From Parabacteroides hominis (GTDB taxonomy: Bacteria; Bacteroidota; Bacteroidia; Bacteroidales; Tannerellaceae): DNA of 5,100 nucleotides. The notes beneath the pieces are model-generated. The model did no database searches and was not told the origin of the DNA. It worked only from the letters and a program-made list of their open reading frames with translations. Position 1 is the stretch's first letter, and every line of letters begins with the position of its first letter. The DNA lies in the NCBI RefSeq assembly GCF_014287585.1, contig NZ_JACOOJ010000079.1:1-5100 (forward strand). The letters run 5' to 3'. A program made the translations under genes and the position numbers. Shown one piece after another: positions 1 to 5,053 of this stretch.

Positions 1-80
1 AGAGGGGGCGTACAGATTTAAAGGGAATAGAAATCTCATTAAAAGTCAATTGATTTGGCTAAAACGATAACTATGATGGG

Positions 81-113
81 GCGGGAGTATAGAATTATCT
101 ATCTCCCGCTTTT
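81..113 (+). terminator. Rho-independent terminator of an off-window gene
   Basis: GCGGGAG (81-87) pairs with CTCCCGC (103-109). Beyond a single bulged T at 88, ATAGA (89-93) pairs with TCTAT (98-102), closing an ATTA loop. TTTTATT follows directly on the plus strand, which makes this a rightward intrinsic terminator. It has no T-tract on the minus side, so it should not stop the acyltransferase transcript that arrives from the right. It implies a plus-strand gene ending at or before about position 70. The rest of 114-210 is AT-rich spacer with only very weak inverted repeats, and no clear terminator for the acyltransferase is visible there. Confidence 0.8.
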
Positions 114-210
114 ATTATATAATTTCACTTTCCATATAATCAGAACTAAATAGTACCATTAAACGGTATCGGAGTCGACCTTTTTGGTATAAATCTATAT
201 TAAAATGTTT

Positions 211-1383
211 TTAAAGTGCAGGTTTCTTTTTCAGGAACTTTTTGCCTAACCATCTCCTTACCGGTTCGTCATAAAGTTTCAGGCAGAGGTAAGCCAGGAT
301 GATGCTGCCGGCGTAGACTGCTATTGCCATAGGCCAGATTTCAGCGAAAGTATAGAGTTCGTTGTCGATAAGCCAAGCATAGAACAGGTACATGATCGGG
401 TAGTGGACGGCATAGAGCGGATAGGATATGTCACCTAAGAATTTACATATTTGCGTCGAACGTTTGTCTGTAGTCTTACCGGAGGCTCCAAGCCAGACAA
501 GGACGGGGAAAATGAGGATGATGCAGGCCGCTTCGAATAGCCCATTGAGGCTTATGGGAGCGGTGTCCACCTTTATGTAAGGCACACAGAAGAGGATCAG
601 CAGGACGATCGAACAAATCCAGAAAGCCCCCTTCATTTGGAGCGGTTTGAAGTTGCGGGATAACAGCATTCCTAACGAAAAGGGAAAGAGCATACGCAAG
701 GAACCTCCGAGGAAATTCACGCCGTCAAGCGTCCAGCCCACACCGATCATGTCGTATCCCGAAACATCGAAGAGCGTGAATCCGGCAAGCCCTATCCCTA
801 AAAGAGCGACGAGTACGGTCAGGGCTTTAGTGGAAAGGCGATGAATGAAAACGGCGTAAAGGATGTTACCGATATATTCGAAAAAGAGCGACCAGCTTGG
901 ACCGTTGAGCGGGAACATTTCGCCATTGCCACGCACTTCATATCTCGCACCGGGCAGGGCGGGAATGAAAAACATCGCACAGAGTGTGGATAGCATCACT
1001 GCCGAGATAGCCACGTGTTTACCGTCCCATTGGACACAACCTTGCATGAAGAAGGCTATCGCTCCCAATATCACTCCCATGATAATCATCGGATGGAGAC
1101 GTATCAGGCGACGTTTGAAAAAGTTACCGGTCGTCATTGTTTTTCCCAAGCGGTCGTCGTAGGCGTAACCGATTACGAAACCTGAAAGGATGAAGAAGAA
1201 ATCGACGGCCAGGTAACCATGATTGATCGTTGTGATAGGAGTTCCTCCGGCTGCAAACGAAAGACCTTCGAAGATGTGATAAAAAACAACCAGTAAGGCT
1301 GCCACCCCTCGCAATCCGTCAAGGAGCTCGTAATGGGGTTTGGTATCCGCAAATGCGGCTGAAGAGATTGTTGTGTCTGACAT
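211..1383 (-). CDS. Acyltransferase-3 family membrane protein (OafA/YrhL-like)
   Basis: Integral inner-membrane O-acyltransferase, 390 aa, a normal length for the transmembrane domain without a C-terminal SGNH domain. Family members move acetyl or other short acyl groups from the cytoplasmic side onto sugars of surface or exported glycans. The N-terminal signature is clear: LDGLRGVAALLVVFYH at about residues 21-36, with the R25...H36 pair typical of the family, then DFFFILSGFVIGY (61-73). Basic FFKRRLIRLHP (88-98) follows the second helix, and NGPSWSLFFEY (160-170) is the usual conserved W-S-L...E loop. Further hydrophobic segments lie at about 99-113, 185-205, 229-241, 253-270, 283-299 and 348-370. 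The C-terminal LGDISYPLYAVHYPI (316-330) is also typical, and the protein ends in a lysine-rich tail. The ATG at 1383 lies about 30 bases downstream of its own promoter box. It sits 81 bp after the regulator gene on the same strand. The acceptor substrate cannot be predicted from sequence. Confidence 0.93.
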   Translation of the reverse strand: MSDTTISSAAFADTKPHYELLDGLRGVAALLVVFYHIFEGLSFAAGGTPITTINHGYLAVDFFFILSGFVIGYAYDDRLGKTMTTGNFFKRRLIRLHPMIIMGVILGAIAFFMQGCVQWDGKHVAISAVMLSTLCAMFFIPALPGARYEVRGNGEMFPLNGPSWSLFFEYIGNILYAVFIHRLSTKALTVLVALLGIGLAGFTLFDVSGYDMIGVGWTLDGVNFLGGSLRMLFPFSLGMLLSRNFKPLQMKGAFWICSIVLLILFCVPYIKVDTAPISLNGLFEAACIILIFPVLVWLGASGKTTDKRSTQICKFLGDISYPLYAVHYPIMYLFYAWLIDNELYTFAEIWPMAIAVYAGSIILAYLCLKLYDEPVRRWLGKKFLKKKPAL

Positions 1384-1414
1384 TGATATTGAATTAGATA
1401 TTTGTAATATGCGG

Positions 1415-1422
1415 CAAAAGTA
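1415..1422 (-). promoter_or_regulatory. Promoter -7 box of the acyltransferase gene
   Basis: Read on the minus strand, this is TACTTTTG, a full match to the Bacteroidetes TAnnTTTG element. Transcription would start near 1409, leaving a leader of about 26 nt before the ATG at 1383. No good TTTG -33 box is seen at the usual 19-21 nt spacing. The regulator gene stops only about 40 bp upstream, at 1465. Confidence 0.65.
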
Positions 1423-1464
1423 TTTGTTTTTTAGGGTAAAAAATTTGTCCTATGTCAAATTCGG

Positions 1465-2028
1465 CTATCCGTTCGCCCGGAGCCGGCTGAGCGTAGAAAG
1501 CCTGATACCCAGATAAGAGGCGATATATCCTAAGTTCACTCGCCGGTATGCGTCCGGAAACTGCTCCTTGAACGCTTCGTATCGTTCCCTCGCCGACAAG
1601 GTCAAATGATCTTTGTGGCTGCGATGCAAACGCCTGTATTCGTTCTGATGGATGATTCTTCCCCAGTTACACAGTTCAATGTTTGTCTCGAAAAGATGTG
1701 TCAAAGTTGCCAGCGATATCCGGTAGGCTTCCACCTCTTCCAGCGTTTCGACAAATTCTTCACTGATCTTTCCATAATAGAGTTCATCCATACTGAACAC
1801 AATACTCCCTTCTCCGGCAAACGATGTCGTAACCTCTTCGCCGTCTACCAGCCAAAAGGAACGCGTTATCCCCTTCTCGATGAAAAAGGCGGACTTGCAA
1901 TAGGTGTCTGCTTTTATCAACTGATACTTTTTAGGAAAGCGGCAGTAGGTCACGTTCTCTTTCAATACTTGAACGGTATCGTCGGAGATAGGAAACAAGG
2001 AGTTTATTTTATTTAATATATTTGTCAT
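1465..2028 (-). CDS. Crp/Fnr-family transcriptional regulator
   Basis: Probable DNA-binding regulator of 187 aa, in the size range of the short Crp/Fnr-like proteins common in Bacteroidetes. Residues of about 25-108 look like the cyclic-nucleotide-binding beta-barrel (CRFPKKYQLIKADTYCKSAF, then FFIEKGITRSFWLVDGEE), followed by a helix with N-E-Y-R-R-L near 129-134. The C-terminus is a helix-turn-helix, VNLGYIASYLGIRLSTLSRL (164-183), with the pattern of Bacteroidetes Crp proteins. The ligand is unknown; the scattered cysteines (29, 44, 120) do not form an Fnr-type iron-sulfur motif. A longer frame opens at a GTG at 2058, but that codon lies inside the TATCTTTG promoter box, so it would not be in the mRNA; I chose the ATG at 2028. 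The family assignment is firm, but the target genes are unknown. The acyltransferase next door is one candidate, by position only. Confidence 0.88.
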   Translation of the reverse strand: MTNILNKINSLFPISDDTVQVLKENVTYCRFPKKYQLIKADTYCKSAFFIEKGITRSFWLVDGEEVTTSFAGEGSIVFSMDELYYGKISEEFVETLEEVEAYRISLATLTHLFETNIELCNWGRIIHQNEYRRLHRSHKDHLTLSARERYEAFKEQFPDAYRRVNLGYIASYLGIRLSTLSRLRANG

Positions 2029-2057
2029 GATGTTACTTCGGCATTGCCTGTCAATCA

Positions 2058-2065
2058 CAAAGATA
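2058..2065 (-). promoter_or_regulatory. Promoter -7 box of the Crp/Fnr-type regulator
   Basis: The minus strand reads TATCTTTG, an exact TAnnTTTG match. Transcription would begin near 2052, about 24 nt before the ATG at 2028, and this decides the start codon. No TTTG -33 box is present; the region where it would lie is occupied by the T-tract and stem of the kinase terminator. Confidence 0.7.
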
Positions 2066-2077
2066 CGAAAAACCGGT

Positions 2078-2128
2078 AAAAAACAGTTGGCAACCAGGCA
2101 GTAATTATCTCACCGCTTGATTGCCAAC
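2078..2128 (-). terminator. Rho-independent terminator of the kinase gene
   Basis: Read on the minus strand, GTTGGCAA (2128-2121) pairs perfectly with TTGCCAAC (2093-2086), followed by TG and six T residues (2083-2078). The stem is 8 bp and the loop is long (27 nt) with little internal pairing, so it may be weaker than a compact hairpin. It starts 25 bp past the kinase stop codon and ends 12 bp before the regulator's promoter box. Confidence 0.65.
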
Positions 2129-2153
2129 CGCCAATTGAATTATTGAACTGTTC

Positions 2154-3251
2154 CTACAGCCATTCGCTCATGAACGCATCCATCTCATCTGCGTGCGCTT
2201 CGAGGCTTTGGAGCAGTTTAAACTGAGCCTTTGTGCGGGTAAGGTTGTGCTTCGGGCTATGGATCTTGTAGTATGTGTCGCCGTTGATGTAGTCAGTCAG
2301 GAAACGGACTGTCTGCATGTAGGTCAGCAAACGGCCGCCGTATGGGAGCAGTTTGATTTCCGTCGGGGTCAGGAAGGACTTGGCTTTCTCCATGTAGCCG
2401 CGTGTATAGGCTTTGAAAATATCCATGTTGACGTTGACATTGTCCAGGTTTTCGTCATCTTCGGCACCGGTATTGGCTCCTGTGCGGATGAAGTCGCCGA
2501 TGTCTGACAGAACGAAACCCGGCATGACCGTGTCGAGGTCGATTACGCACAAAACCTTGTCGGTTTCGGCATCGAACATCATATTGTTAACCTTCGTGTC
2601 GCAATGGTTCGTGCGTTTTTTCAGCTTGCCCTCGCGATAGAGGCGTTCCTGGATGCACATGGCTTCGGCGCGTTTTTCGATTTCTTCGATCAAGTCTTTC
2701 ACTTCGTCCAGACGACCGGCGGCATTGGCCTTTACTGCATCGTGGAATTGCTCCAGGCGGAATTCCATGTTATGGAAGTTCGGAATGGTTTCGCCCAGCG
2801 TACCTTCCGGAATATCGGCCAGCATGGACTGGAAGTCGCCGAAAGCCTTGCCTGCTTCGTAAGACAGTTCCGGGTTGACCTCTTCATAGCTCTTGCTGTT
2901 CGGGATGAACAGGCAAACGCGCCAATAGCTGTCTCCGTCGAAATAATACAGCTTGTTGTCTTTTGTCGGAAGGAAAGTCAACACTTTGCGATCGATGTCG
3001 CTTTCGCCTTTTTCTTCCAGTTTCTTACGAATATGCGAAGTAACGACCTGGATATTGTTCTGTAACATATCCACATTGGTGAAGATCAGGTGGTTGATGC
3101 GTTGTAGCACGTATTTGATTTCGCCTTTTTCGTTTGTTACTTTCAGCGTATCGTTAATGTGTCCGTTTCCGAATGGTTCAGCGGAAACTACTTTCTCTGT
3201 GAGCTGGAACTGGTCCAGGATGTTTAGTAATTGTTCTTTCGTTTTTGCCAT
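2154..3251 (-). CDS. N-acetylhexosamine 1-kinase-like sugar kinase (APH fold)
   Basis: Cytoplasmic phosphotransferase of 365 aa with the aminoglycoside phosphotransferase/choline kinase fold, most like the NahK family (about 360 aa), which phosphorylates GlcNAc or GalNAc at C1 using ATP. Visible parts: the nucleotide loop FGNGHINDTLKV (27-38); the beta-3 strand YVLQRIN (47-53); the catalytic loop NHCDTKVNNMMF (215-226) with the H-x-D-x4-N pattern, D218 as likely base and N223 as metal ligand; and the metal-binding strand VIDLDTVMPG (236-245), with SDIGDF (249-254) after it. All key catalytic residues are present. Homologues in Bacteroidetes are often labelled mucin desulfatase (MdsC), but nothing here resembles a sulfatase active site. 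The ATG at 3251 lies about 60 nt downstream of a promoter box. The gene is monocistronic by its own promoter and terminator. No galacto-N-biose phosphorylase or epimerase gene is adjacent, so the exact substrate is an inference. Confidence 0.85.
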   Translation of the reverse strand: MAKTKEQLLNILDQFQLTEKVVSAEPFGNGHINDTLKVTNEKGEIKYVLQRINHLIFTNVDMLQNNIQVVTSHIRKKLEEKGESDIDRKVLTFLPTKDNKLYYFDGDSYWRVCLFIPNSKSYEEVNPELSYEAGKAFGDFQSMLADIPEGTLGETIPNFHNMEFRLEQFHDAVKANAAGRLDEVKDLIEEIEKRAEAMCIQERLYREGKLKKRTNHCDTKVNNMMFDAETDKVLCVIDLDTVMPGFVLSDIGDFIRTGANTGAEDDENLDNVNVNMDIFKAYTRGYMEKAKSFLTPTEIKLLPYGGRLLTYMQTVRFLTDYINGDTYYKIHSPKHNLTRTKAQFKLLQSLEAHADEMDAFMSEWL

Positions 3252-3262
3252 GGCATTATGTT

Positions 3263-3290
3263 AATTGATAATTGATAATTGAAAATTGAA
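3263..3290. repeat. Period-7 tandem repeat AATTGAT/AATTGAA in the kinase leader
   Basis: Four adjoining 7-bp units are seen: AATTGAT (3263-3269), AATTGAT (3270-3276), AATTGAA (3277-3283) and AATTGAA (3284-3290). They lie in the predicted 5' untranslated region of the kinase, ending 12 bp before its ATG. The array is AT-rich, non-coding and of unknown function. Confidence 0.85.
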
Positions 3291-3313
3291 AGGATTCAAT
3301 CTTCAGTTACGCA

Positions 3314-3321
3314 CAAAAGTA
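3314..3321 (-). promoter_or_regulatory. Promoter -7 box of the kinase gene
   Basis: The minus strand reads TACTTTTG, matching TAnnTTTG. The expected -33 position, 19-20 nt upstream (about 3341-3345), holds a T-rich TTTT/GTTT instead of TTTG. Transcription would start near 3308, giving a leader of about 57 nt that contains the AATTGA tandem repeat. Confidence 0.65.
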
Positions 3322-3380
3322 AGAATATCTTTGTAAATAAAAAACGGAAGTTGCTTTCTTTATAGGCGAACCTCATCTAA

Positions 3381-3420
3381 AATAAGAAAGGCTATCCTTT
3401 GAAGGACAGCCTTTCTTATT
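3381..3420 (-). terminator. Terminator hairpin of the L31 gene
   Basis: AATAAGAAAGGCT (3381-3393) is a perfect 13-bp reverse complement of AGCCTTTCTTATT (3408-3420). After one mismatch (A3394 with C3407), TCCT pairs with AGGA around a TTGA loop. On the minus strand the stem ends in CTTTCTTATTTTAG, a broken T-tract suited to ending the L31 transcript. The hairpin is nearly symmetric and on the plus strand ends in CTTTCTTATTAG, so it may also work in the other direction. The space back to the L31 stop (3421-3473) also holds a smaller hairpin, GAATCG 3439-3444 with CGATTC 3452-3457. Confidence 0.75.
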
Positions 3421-3473
3421 AGATATAATCGAAGTCGGGAATCGATAGTTACGATTCTCTGTTCAATTTTCAA

Positions 3474-3728
3474 TTATTTCTTGTTACGGTTACCGTAGCG
3501 GCTCATGAACTTGTCAACACGTCCGGCAGTATCGACCAATTTAGCCTTACCTGTGTAGAACGGGTGAGAAGTGCTTGAGATTTCGACCTTTACCAGCGGA
3601 TAAGTAACACCGTCGATTTCGATCGTTTCTTTTGCATTGATAGTAGAACGAGTGATAAATACGTCCTCGTTTGACATGTCCTTGAATACAACAGGACGAT
3701 AGTTGTCAGGATGAATTCCTTTTTTCAT
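3474..3728 (-). CDS. rpmE2: 50S ribosomal protein L31, type B
   Basis: Ribosomal large-subunit protein of 84 aa, the normal size for type B L31, which sits at the bridge between the subunits. It opens with [17 protein letters not shown], contains [20 protein letters not shown] (about 51-70) and ends [14 protein letters not shown], all characteristic of the family. It has no cysteine at all, so it lacks the zinc-binding C-x-x-C of type A L31 and belongs to the zinc-independent form. The ATG at 3728 is the only sensible start. It has the best promoter in the window, 66 bp upstream, and a strong hairpin terminator, so it is probably transcribed alone. It is divergent from the aldolase gene. In proteobacteria and firmicutes the cysteine-free form can replace the zinc form under zinc shortage, but no Zur-like site is evident here. 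Confidence 0.97.
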   Translation of the reverse strand: MKKGIHPDNYRPVVFKDMSNEDVFITRSTINAKETIEIDGVTYPLVKVEISSTSHPFYTGKAKLVDTAGRVDKFMSRYGNRNKK

Positions 3729-3793
3729 TGCTTTGTTATCTTATTTTTAATTTATATTCTTATACTTAGTCTGGTAACCGGTATTTTGGGTTG

Positions 3794-3824
3794 CAAAGGT
3801 ATGGATTAGAGTTGAACAAACAAA
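3794..3824 (-). promoter_or_regulatory. Consensus Bacteroidetes promoter of rpmE2
   Basis: On the minus strand, TTTG (3824-3821) is followed after exactly 19 nt by TACCTTTG (3801-3794). This is a full TTTG-N19-TAnnTTTG match, the strongest promoter in the window and in keeping with high expression of a ribosomal protein gene. The start of transcription would be near 3788, leaving an AT-rich leader of about 60 nt. The bases around 3775-3781 contain the small palindromes GGTAACC and ACCGGT, of unknown significance. Confidence 0.8.
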
Positions 3825-3853
3825 GAAATTCGAACTATTTTTTCAATCAGTTC

Positions 3854-3861
3854 TACTTTTG
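3854..3861 (+). promoter_or_regulatory. Possible upstream promoter of the aldolase gene
   Basis: TACTTTTG matches TAnnTTTG on the plus strand, 93 bp before the aldolase ATG. The -33 region holds only a weak TTCG at 3829-3832. If used, it would give a leader of about 87 nt that includes the palindrome at 3872-3887 and the second promoter box. Confidence 0.4.
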
Positions 3862-3871
3862 TGTTATTTTA

Positions 3872-3887
3872 TATGCTTAAAAGCATA
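3872..3887. promoter_or_regulatory. Palindrome over the aldolase -33 region, possible operator
   Basis: TATGCTT (3872-3878) and AAGCATA (3881-3887) are perfect inverted 7-bp arms with a 2-bp AA spacer. The palindrome covers the position where the -33 box of the downstream aldolase promoter should be, and that promoter has no TTTG there. This placement suits a site for a dimeric regulator, but the sequence alone does not show binding. Confidence 0.4.
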
Positions 3888-3905
3888 ATGTTCCCGGATA
3901 GTTGT

Positions 3906-3913
3906 TATCTTTG
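3906..3913 (+). promoter_or_regulatory. Main promoter -7 box of the aldolase gene
   Basis: TATCTTTG is an exact TAnnTTTG match, 40 bp upstream of the ATG at 3954. Transcription would start near 3919 and leave a leader of about 35 nt without a Shine-Dalgarno sequence, as is usual in this phylum. No TTTG is present at the -33 position. Confidence 0.65.
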
Positions 3914-3953
3914 TGGGAGATTTCTAATCATTAACGTAATAACATATACAACA

Positions 3954-4952
3954 ATGGTAAATTACAAAGATTTAGGTTTGGTGAACACGAGAGAAATGTT
4001 CGCAAAAGCCATCAAAGGCGGATACGCAATTCCGGCTTTCAACTTTAACAACATGGAACAGATGCAGGCTATTATCAAGGCTGCAGTTGAAACAAAGTCT
4101 CCGGTGATTTTGCAGGTATCTAAAGGTGCTCGTCAATATGCAAATGCTACTCTGTTGCGTTATATGGCTCAGGGTGCAGTTGAATATGCAAAAGAATTAG
4201 GATGTGAAAAACCTCAGATCGTTCTGCACCTGGATCATGGCGATACGTTCGAAACTTGCAAAAGCTGTATCGACTCCGGTTTCTCTTCTGTAATGATCGA
4301 CGGTTCTCATCTTCCTTATGAAGAAAACATTGCGTTGACTAAGAAAGTAGTAGACTATGCTCATCAGTTCGATGTAACGGTAGAAGGCGAACTGGGTGTA
4401 TTGGCAGGTGTTGAAGACGAAGTTTCTTCCGACCATCACACATACACGGATCCTGAAGAAGTTATCGACTTTGCGACTCGTACAGGTTGCGATTCTTTGG
4501 CTATCTCTATCGGTACTTCTCACGGTGCCTACAAATTTACTCCGGAACAGTGCACGATCGACCCGGTTACCGGCAAGATGGTTCCTCCTCCATTGGCATT
4601 CGACGTTCTGGACGCTGTAATGGAAAAACTTCCGGGATTCCCTATCGTTCTTCACGGTTCCTCTTCTGTTCCGCAGGAAGAAGTTGAAACGATCAACCAG
4701 TTCGGTGGCGCTTTGAAGGCTGCTATCGGTATTCCTGAAGAATGGTTGCGTAAGGCTGCTACATCTTCTGTATGCAAGATCAACATCGACTCAGACTCTC
4801 GTCTGGCAATGACTGCTGCTATCCGTAAGACTTTCGCTGAAAAACCGGCTGAATTCGATCCGCGCAAATACTTGGGCCCGGCTCGCGATAACATGGAGAA
4901 ATTGTACAAACACAAAATTGTTAACGTTTTGGGTTCTGACAATAAACTTTAA
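3954..4952 (+). CDS. fba: Class II fructose-1,6-bisphosphate aldolase
   Basis: Cytoplasmic zinc-dependent aldolase that interconverts fructose 1,6-bisphosphate with dihydroxyacetone phosphate and glyceraldehyde 3-phosphate in glycolysis and gluconeogenesis. It is 332 aa, normal for the family. Motifs in order: YAIPAFNFNNMEQMQAI (24-40); LHLDHGDTFE (91-100) with catalytic D94 and zinc ligand H95; VEGELGVLAGVE (143-154), the second class II signature with alanine at one usually Gly/Met position; SIGTSHGAYKF (185-195) with zinc ligand H190; and VLHGSSSVP (232-240) with zinc ligand H234. KINIDSDSRLAMTAAIRK (275-292) is the phosphate-binding region. All catalytic residues are present. The frame extends upstream to a GTG at 3861, but that extension starts inside one promoter box and runs through a second, so I place the start at the ATG at 3954. 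A tagatose-bisphosphate aldolase is the main alternative; length, motifs and a stand-alone locus favour the glycolytic enzyme. Confidence 0.96.
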   Translation: MVNYKDLGLVNTREMFAKAIKGGYAIPAFNFNNMEQMQAIIKAAVETKSPVILQVSKGARQYANATLLRYMAQGAVEYAKELGCEKPQIVLHLDHGDTFETCKSCIDSGFSSVMIDGSHLPYEENIALTKKVVDYAHQFDVTVEGELGVLAGVEDEVSSDHHTYTDPEEVIDFATRTGCDSLAISIGTSHGAYKFTPEQCTIDPVTGKMVPPPLAFDVLDAVMEKLPGFPIVLHGSSSVPQEEVETINQFGGALKAAIGIPEEWLRKAATSSVCKINIDSDSRLAMTAAIRKTFAEKPAEFDPRKYLGPARDNMEKLYKHKIVNVLGSDNKL

Positions 4953-4981
4953 TCCGGAGATAAAGATTAAAAATACTGAAG

Positions 4982-5016
4982 GAGGGTGTGTCAAAACCGT
5001 CGCATCCTCTTTTTTT
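4982..5016 (+). terminator. Rho-independent terminator of fba
   Basis: GAGGGTGTG (4982-4990) pairs with CGCATCCTC (5001-5009) as 9 bp including two G-U wobbles, with a 10-nt loop. Seven T residues (5010-5016) follow directly. It lies 29 bp beyond the aldolase stop codon. Confidence 0.88.
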
Positions 5017-5021
5017 ATGCG

Positions 5022-5053
5022 CAAAGTCCGAACTTTCCCAAGCTCGGACTTTG
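5022..5053. repeat. Long hairpin just after the fba terminator
   Basis: CAAAGTCCGA (5022-5031) is a perfect reverse complement of TCGGACTTTG (5044-5053). Inside, after one A-C mismatch, CTT (5033-5035) pairs with AAG (5040-5042) around a TCCC loop. The plus side continues TTATTACCC, a weak T-rich tail. It could be a backup terminator for fba, part of a repeat family, or a structure of an off-window neighbour. The remaining 5054-5100 holds a small AAAGTT/AACTTT inverted repeat and a T-run near 5090, with no gene visible. Confidence 0.6.

Larger units (their letters stand above)
3276..3476. repeat. 15-bp inverted repeat flanking the L31-kinase intergenic region
   Basis: The 15 bases at 3276-3290 (TAATTGAAAATTGAA) recur as a perfect reverse complement at 3462-3476, 171 bp apart. 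The right copy includes the stop codon of the L31 gene (3474-3476), and the left copy is half of the AATTGA tandem array. The copies bracket the L31 terminator and the kinase promoter. The arms are AT-rich and low in complexity. Confidence 0.8.

Noticed and set aside
2..70. Open plus-strand frame at the left edge, ending in TAA 11 bp before the terminator at 81
   Set aside because: All three plus frames are open for a while here (stops at 19-21, 51-53 and 68-70). A 22-codon open stretch is expected by chance, and no family is recognisable in the short peptide. The terminator suggests a gene ends nearby, but the frame cannot be chosen.
154..168. TACC-N7-GGTA inverted repeat downstream of the acyltransferase
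   Set aside because: A 4-bp stem without a T-tract is expected by chance and cannot be called a terminator.
1432..1452. Inverted repeat TAGGGTAAA/TTTGTCCTA between the regulator and acyltransferase genes
   Set aside because: Its 9-bp pairing depends on two G-U wobbles that become mismatches in the minus-strand transcript, and no T-tract follows, so it is not a believable terminator for the regulator.
2029..2058. 10-codon extension of the regulator from a GTG at 2058
   Set aside because: The GTG lies in the TATCTTTG promoter box, so transcription should begin after it; the ATG at 2028 is preferred.
2604..3065. Long plus-strand frame opposite the kinase gene
   Set aside because: It is rich in F, V, A and Q in the manner of an antisense shadow, has no recognisable family, and lies wholly within a gene with intact kinase motifs.
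3861..3953. 31-codon N-terminal extension of the aldolase from a GTG at 3861
   Set aside because: It begins inside one promoter box, runs through the second one, and encodes sequence unlike the aldolase family. The ATG at 3954 gives the normal protein length.
4197..4655. Long minus-strand frame inside the aldolase gene
   Set aside because: It is a shadow of a well-conserved coding region; it has no recognisable domain and no promoter box at its start.
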